DNA of 37,448 bases from NCBI GenBank assembly GCA_028278665.1, contig JAQAJI010000005.1, forward strand, positions 46,075 to 83,522, in the 5' to 3' direction. How positions within the stretch are numbered: position 1 is the stretch's first letter; every line of letters starts with the position of its first letter. Both the position numbers and the translations under genes were made by a program. Below the pieces are notes generated by a model, which saw only the letters and a list, made by a program, of their open reading frames with translations, did no database searches and had not been told where the DNA came from. This stretch comes from Candidatus Rariloculus versatilis. Its GTDB lineage: Bacteria > Pseudomonadota > Gammaproteobacteria > Steroidobacterales > Rariloculaceae. Shown piece after piece: positions 34,523-37,448 of the stretch.

Positions 34523-34780
34523 ATGACCTACAAGCACAGTTCCACTGCCAGATCGTTTTCGCTGGCTATTCTGGACGGTATCTCCTCAGTTGGACTCCTG
34601 TATCCGGAGCCTTGCTCCGCTACCAGATACCCTGGCTCATACGGGGCCGACATGGACGCGATCGGCCGGGACATGTGGCGCGCAGTAGAGAGATCTGAGG
34701 GTGGCGAAGCGGCCAAAGCGCAAGAGCACGCGATCGCCGACTCCACCCGGGTCGGCGCCCGAGGATCGCGCCGACGATGA
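34523..34780 (+). CDS. Small hypothetical protein (85 aa)
   Basis: Unrecognised short frame starting MTYKHSSTARSFSLAILDGISSVG, with AGGGGAC about 6 bases before the ATG. The first ~65 residues look protein-like (LLYPEPCSATRYPGSYGADMDAIGRDMWRAVERSEG). The last ~25 residues overlap the DUF2335 gene in another frame and look like chance coding. Either this gene is real and the DUF2335 gene starts later (ATG 34806), or it is spurious. It is not part of the peptide transcript because a terminator lies between them. Confidence 0.4.
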   Translation: MTYKHSSTARSFSLAILDGISSVGLLYPEPCSATRYPGSYGADMDAIGRDMWRAVERSEGGEAAKAQEHAIADSTRVGARGSRRR

Positions 34781-35174
34781 AGTCGGCGAAACGCTGTCGA
34801 GCGCGATGCTCGAAGGTGTTCCTGACGAAACCCGAGTAGCGTACATACAAGCGGCCTCGTTCAAGGGGCCGCTCCCCCCGCCGGCGTTGTTCGAGCGCTA
34901 TGACGCTGTTTTGCCCGGTTCCGCAGAGCGAATCCTGCGGTTGGCGGAAAAAGAGCAAGCGCATCGTCAAGAGTGGGAAATGACCGTCCTGCGCGCACAG
35001 AAGTCCGACGTGCGCAGGGGCCAGTGGATGGGATTTGCTCTTGGCATGACTGGAATGATCGTTGCCGCAGTTTGCGCCCTCTATGGGCTACCGTACGTTG
35101 CCGGAGCCTCACTTGGGACTGTGTCGGTCGGTATCCTGACGGCGTTTCTGCGAAGCCGCTCCAAGGACGACTGA
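34701..35174 (+). CDS. DUF2335 family membrane protein
   Basis: A protein of up to 157 residues with the DUF2335 signature FKGPLPPPALFERYDAVLPGSAERILRLAEKEQAHRQEWE (about 53-92), then two closely spaced hydrophobic segments (about 111-128, WMGFALGMTGMIVAAVCAL, and 130-150, LPYVAGASLGTVSVGILTAFL) and a charged tail. The biochemical role of the family is unknown; members are small predicted membrane proteins frequent in accessory regions. The start is uncertain: GTG 34701 has a GAGG touching it, and ATG 34806 avoids overlap with the preceding small frame. The gene lies between the peptide unit and the C39 exporter gene. Confidence 0.8.
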   Translation: MAKRPKRKSTRSPTPPGSAPEDRADDEVGETLSSAMLEGVPDETRVAYIQAASFKGPLPPPALFERYDAVLPGSAERILRLAEKEQAHRQEWEMTVLRAQKSDVRRGQWMGFALGMTGMIVAAVCALYGLPYVAGASLGTVSVGILTAFLRSRSKDD

Positions 35175-35340
35175 CAATCCGGTCAATCTCGGGATCAACT
35201 CCCTTTCAAATCGCCGCGAAACATCCCGATTCCGGTCTGGGAACTTTCCACCGCCACCGCTAGGCTTCTATCTGCCGTTTCGTGCGGCAGCCGATGGAAG
35301 CAGATGAAACCTGGATTCGCTGCAAGGATGCAACAGTCGA
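35175..35340 (+). other. Gap before the exporter gene
   Basis: 166 bases without a gene. It contains a 6-bp stem CTGCCG/CGGCAG (35272-35290, loop 7) without a T run. No clear promoter was found. Confidence 0.3.
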
Positions 35341-37448
35341 ATGGCGATCGACCAGCTACGCCTCGGCCTGAGAACACGCCTCGGCGTCGAACTGCAGACG
35401 GAGGCTGCCGAGTGCGCGCTGGCCTGCCTGTCGATGATCGCCAACTATCATGGCTATCGCACCGATCTCGCATCGCTCAGGCGGCGCTTCCCGGTGTCCC
35501 TCAAGGGCGCGCGACTCAACGGGATCGTCGATGTTGCCGGCCGTCTGGGACTCGCGACGCGGCCCCTGCGTCTTGAACTGGAAGATCTCGACAAGCTCAG
35601 GTGCCCGTGCATCCTGCATTGGGAATTCAACCACTTTGTCGTTCTTAAATCGGTACGCGGCAACGGTGTCGAGGTGCACGATCCGGCAGCCGGATACCGC
35701 AGGCTCTCGTTCGACGAGGCGTCACCGGCATTTACCGGTGTAGCCCTCGAGCTCTGGCCGAATCAGGATTTCGAGCCGCGCAGCGACCGGTCCGATGTAA
35801 GACTGCGCGACCTCATGGGCCGCGTGACGGGCCTCTTCCGCTCCCTCGGCCAGATTCTGCTGCTTGCGCTTGCGCTTGAGGTTTTCGCGATCGCAAGCCC
35901 GCTGTTTCTGCAGTGGGTCATCGACCATGTGCTCGTATCGTTCAACGGCGATCTTCTGACCATGCTGGCGGTCGGTTTTCTGCTGCTGACCGTTTTGCAG
36001 CAGTCGATCACGGGGCTTCGCTCCTGGGTCATCATGTACTTCAGTACCAACCTCAGCATCCAGTGGCAGGCAAACGTTTTCACGCACCTGTTGCGATTGC
36101 CGCTGTCCTACTTCGAAAAGCGCCACCTGGGCGATACCGTGTCGAGGTTTCGCTCGATCGACGTCATTCAACGCACCTTGACCACGACGTTCATCGAAGC
36201 GATCGCCGACGGCGCGGTCACGGTGATCACCCTGGTCGTGATTTTCCTGTACAGCCCCCTGTTGTCGTGGATCTGCGTTGGCGCGTTGACGATTTACGCC
36301 TTGATCAGGTGGGCATGGTTCGCGCCGCTGCGCCACGCCACCGAGCAGAACATCGTGCACGCGGCCCGGCAGGAGAGTCACTTCTTGGAAACGGTGCGAG
36401 GCGTCAAGGCCATCAAGCTCTATCGGCGCCGCGCGGAACGCCGCACAAGCTGGCTTGCCTTGCTCGTCAACCAGATCAACGCGGGTCTTCGCACGCAGAA
36501 GCTGCAGATTTTCTATCGGCTTGCCGAGGGGCTCCTGTTCGGTGTTGAGAATGTCGTCGTCATCTGGCTCGGCGCGACACTGGTTCTCGGCGGACAGTTG
36601 ACGGCAGGCATGCTGATCGCGTTTCTCGCCTACAAGCGGCAGTTCGCGACACGGGTCGCCGCACTCATAGACAAGTATTGCGAACTCCGGATGCTGGGCT
36701 TGCAGGGAGAACGTCTGGCGGACATCGTGATGACGGAGCCGGAAGACATCGACGAGACCGAGCGCCTGGCATTGTCGGACGAGACCCAGGTCGAGCCATC
36801 GATTGAGCTGCGCGGCTTACGATTTCGTTATGCCGAGCACGAACCCTGGGTTCTGGATGGCATCGACCTGAAGATCGAGGCTGGCGAGTCGGTCGCGATC
36901 GTCGGTTCTTCGGGCTGCGGCAAAACGACGCTCATGCACCTGATGCTCGGGATACTCAGCCCGACGAAGGGCGACATCCTCATCGGTGGCCGGGAGCTGA
37001 GGCAGTCAGGCGCGGATGGCATTCGCGCCTGGATCGGCAGCGTGACTCAGGACGATACGCTCTTTGACGGCACGATCGCCGACAACATCAGTTTTTTCAG
37101 CGAACGCCGCGATCAGGCTCGCGTCGAAGAGTGTGCGCGCATGGCGGCCATTCACGAAGAGATCATCAGCATGCCGATGGCCTACAACACATTCGTCGGC
37201 TACATGGGTTCGGCGCTGTCAGGCGGGCAGACACAACGCATCCTGCTGGCTCGCGCACTGTACCGGCACCCGAAAATACTGCTGCTCGACGAGGCCACTG
37301 CCCACCTCGACCTTGATCGCGAGCGCCAGGTCAACTTCGCCATACGAAGAGTCAATGTCACGCGGGTGATCATCTCCCACCGCCCGCAGACGGTCGCGCA
37401 GGCGGATCGCGTCGTAACCATAGACGTCGGCAAGCTCACCGGCATCAC
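35341..37448 (+). CDS. C39 peptidase-containing ABC exporter (partial at window end)
   Basis: Bifunctional bacteriocin/microcin exporter that cuts the leader at a double-glycine-type site and pumps the peptide out. The first 702 residues are present and the frame runs off the window, probably lacking only a few tens of residues. The C39 triad is complete: Cys25 (QTEAAECALACLSM), His98 (EFNHFVVLKS), Asp114 (VHDPAAG). The membrane domain (about 155-430) has six hydrophobic spans. The nucleotide-binding domain has Walker A GSSGCGKTT (522-530), signature LSGGQ (626-630), Walker B ILLLDEA (Asp650-Glu651) and switch His680. ATG 35341 is the first ATG after an in-frame stop at 35305 and has only a distant AAGGA. 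The HlyD gene and the peptide precursor nearby are its natural partners. Confidence 0.95.
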   Translation, partial: MAIDQLRLGLRTRLGVELQTEAAECALACLSMIANYHGYRTDLASLRRRFPVSLKGARLNGIVDVAGRLGLATRPLRLELEDLDKLRCPCILHWEFNHFVVLKSVRGNGVEVHDPAAGYRRLSFDEASPAFTGVALELWPNQDFEPRSDRSDVRLRDLMGRVTGLFRSLGQILLLALALEVFAIASPLFLQWVIDHVLVSFNGDLLTMLAVGFLLLTVLQQSITGLRSWVIMYFSTNLSIQWQANVFTHLLRLPLSYFEKRHLGDTVSRFRSIDVIQRTLTTTFIEAIADGAVTVITLVVIFLYSPLLSWICVGALTIYALIRWAWFAPLRHATEQNIVHAARQESHFLETVRGVKAIKLYRRRAERRTSWLALLVNQINAGLRTQKLQIFYRLAEGLLFGVENVVVIWLGATLVLGGQLTAGMLIAFLAYKRQFATRVAALIDKYCELRMLGLQGERLADIVMTEPEDIDETERLALSDETQVEPSIELRGLRFRYAEHEPWVLDGIDLKIEAGESVAIVGSSGCGKTTLMHLMLGILSPTKGDILIGGRELRQSGADGIRAWIGSVTQDDTLFDGTIADNISFFSERRDQARVEECARMAAIHEEIISMPMAYNTFVGYMGSALSGGQTQRILLARALYRHPKILLLDEATAHLDLDRERQVNFAIRRVNVTRVIISHRPQTVAQADRVVTIDVGKLTGI

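Noticed and set aside
1-37448. CRISPR arrays, insertion sequences, integrases or long direct repeats
   Set aside because: None seen by eye on either strand; a repeat-finding program would be needed to exclude short att-like repeats around 16.9-20.5 kb and 27.3-37.4 kb.

Overview
This 37.4 kb window is high-GC chromosomal DNA, almost certainly from a gammaproteobacterium. The main evidence is gene order: clpS-clpA next to infA, then aat, then ftsK-lolA-serS, which is the order known from Escherichia coli and its relatives. A lexA-imuA-imuB-dnaE2 mutagenesis operon and type II secretion genes suggest a free-living or environmental lineage (Chromatiales/Xanthomonadales-like). I cannot place it more exactly from sequence alone.

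Layout. (1) 1-1905: the end of a fabH-type ketoacyl synthase, an L,D-transpeptidase and, convergent to it, a small alanine-zipper (Lpp/OprI-like) lipoprotein ending in lysine, a plausible enzyme/substrate pair for tethering the outer membrane to peptidoglycan. (2) 2096-7947: a complete SOS mutagenesis operon lexA-imuA-imuB-dnaE2 behind a promoter whose predicted start site lies in a CTG-N10-CAG LexA box. ImuB has an unusually short N-terminus. (3) 7969-13676, minus strand: gspC-gspD-gspE-gspF of a type II secretion system. The pseudopilin and gspL/M genes are not here, and GspE lacks the usual tetracysteine. (4) 13903-16898: clpS-clpA and convergent infA. (5) 17128-20474: accessory genes between infA and aat, namely an AAA/DUF4143 ATPase, a 71-codon ORF, and a PIF1-type helicase with a LexA-like winged helix at its N-terminus and a WYL domain at its C-terminus. 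(6) 20509-27344: housekeeping block of aat, a FemAB-like GNAT protein, ftsK, lolA, a VanZ-like gene and serS. (7) 27353-37448: an accessory locus that looks like a bacteriocin/microcin-type peptide system.

The last region is the most interesting. It holds a 98-residue precursor (long leader ending VSGA, then a 59-residue glycine-rich membrane-active-looking core ending in cysteine), a small membrane protein just downstream (candidate immunity), a strong terminator, a HlyD/CvaA-type adaptor and a C39-peptidase ABC exporter (cut by the window end). Two beta-lactamase-fold proteins flank the HlyD gene. In both, the catalytic serine of the SxxK motif is replaced by cysteine (CITK and CVTK). An acyl-CoA ligase-type adenylating enzyme is divergent from the first. 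The working hypothesis is a C39-exported peptide matured or modified by cysteine-nucleophile PBP/beta-lactamase-fold acyltransferases. The Cys substitution, exporter motifs and precursor are seen directly. The modification chemistry is inference.
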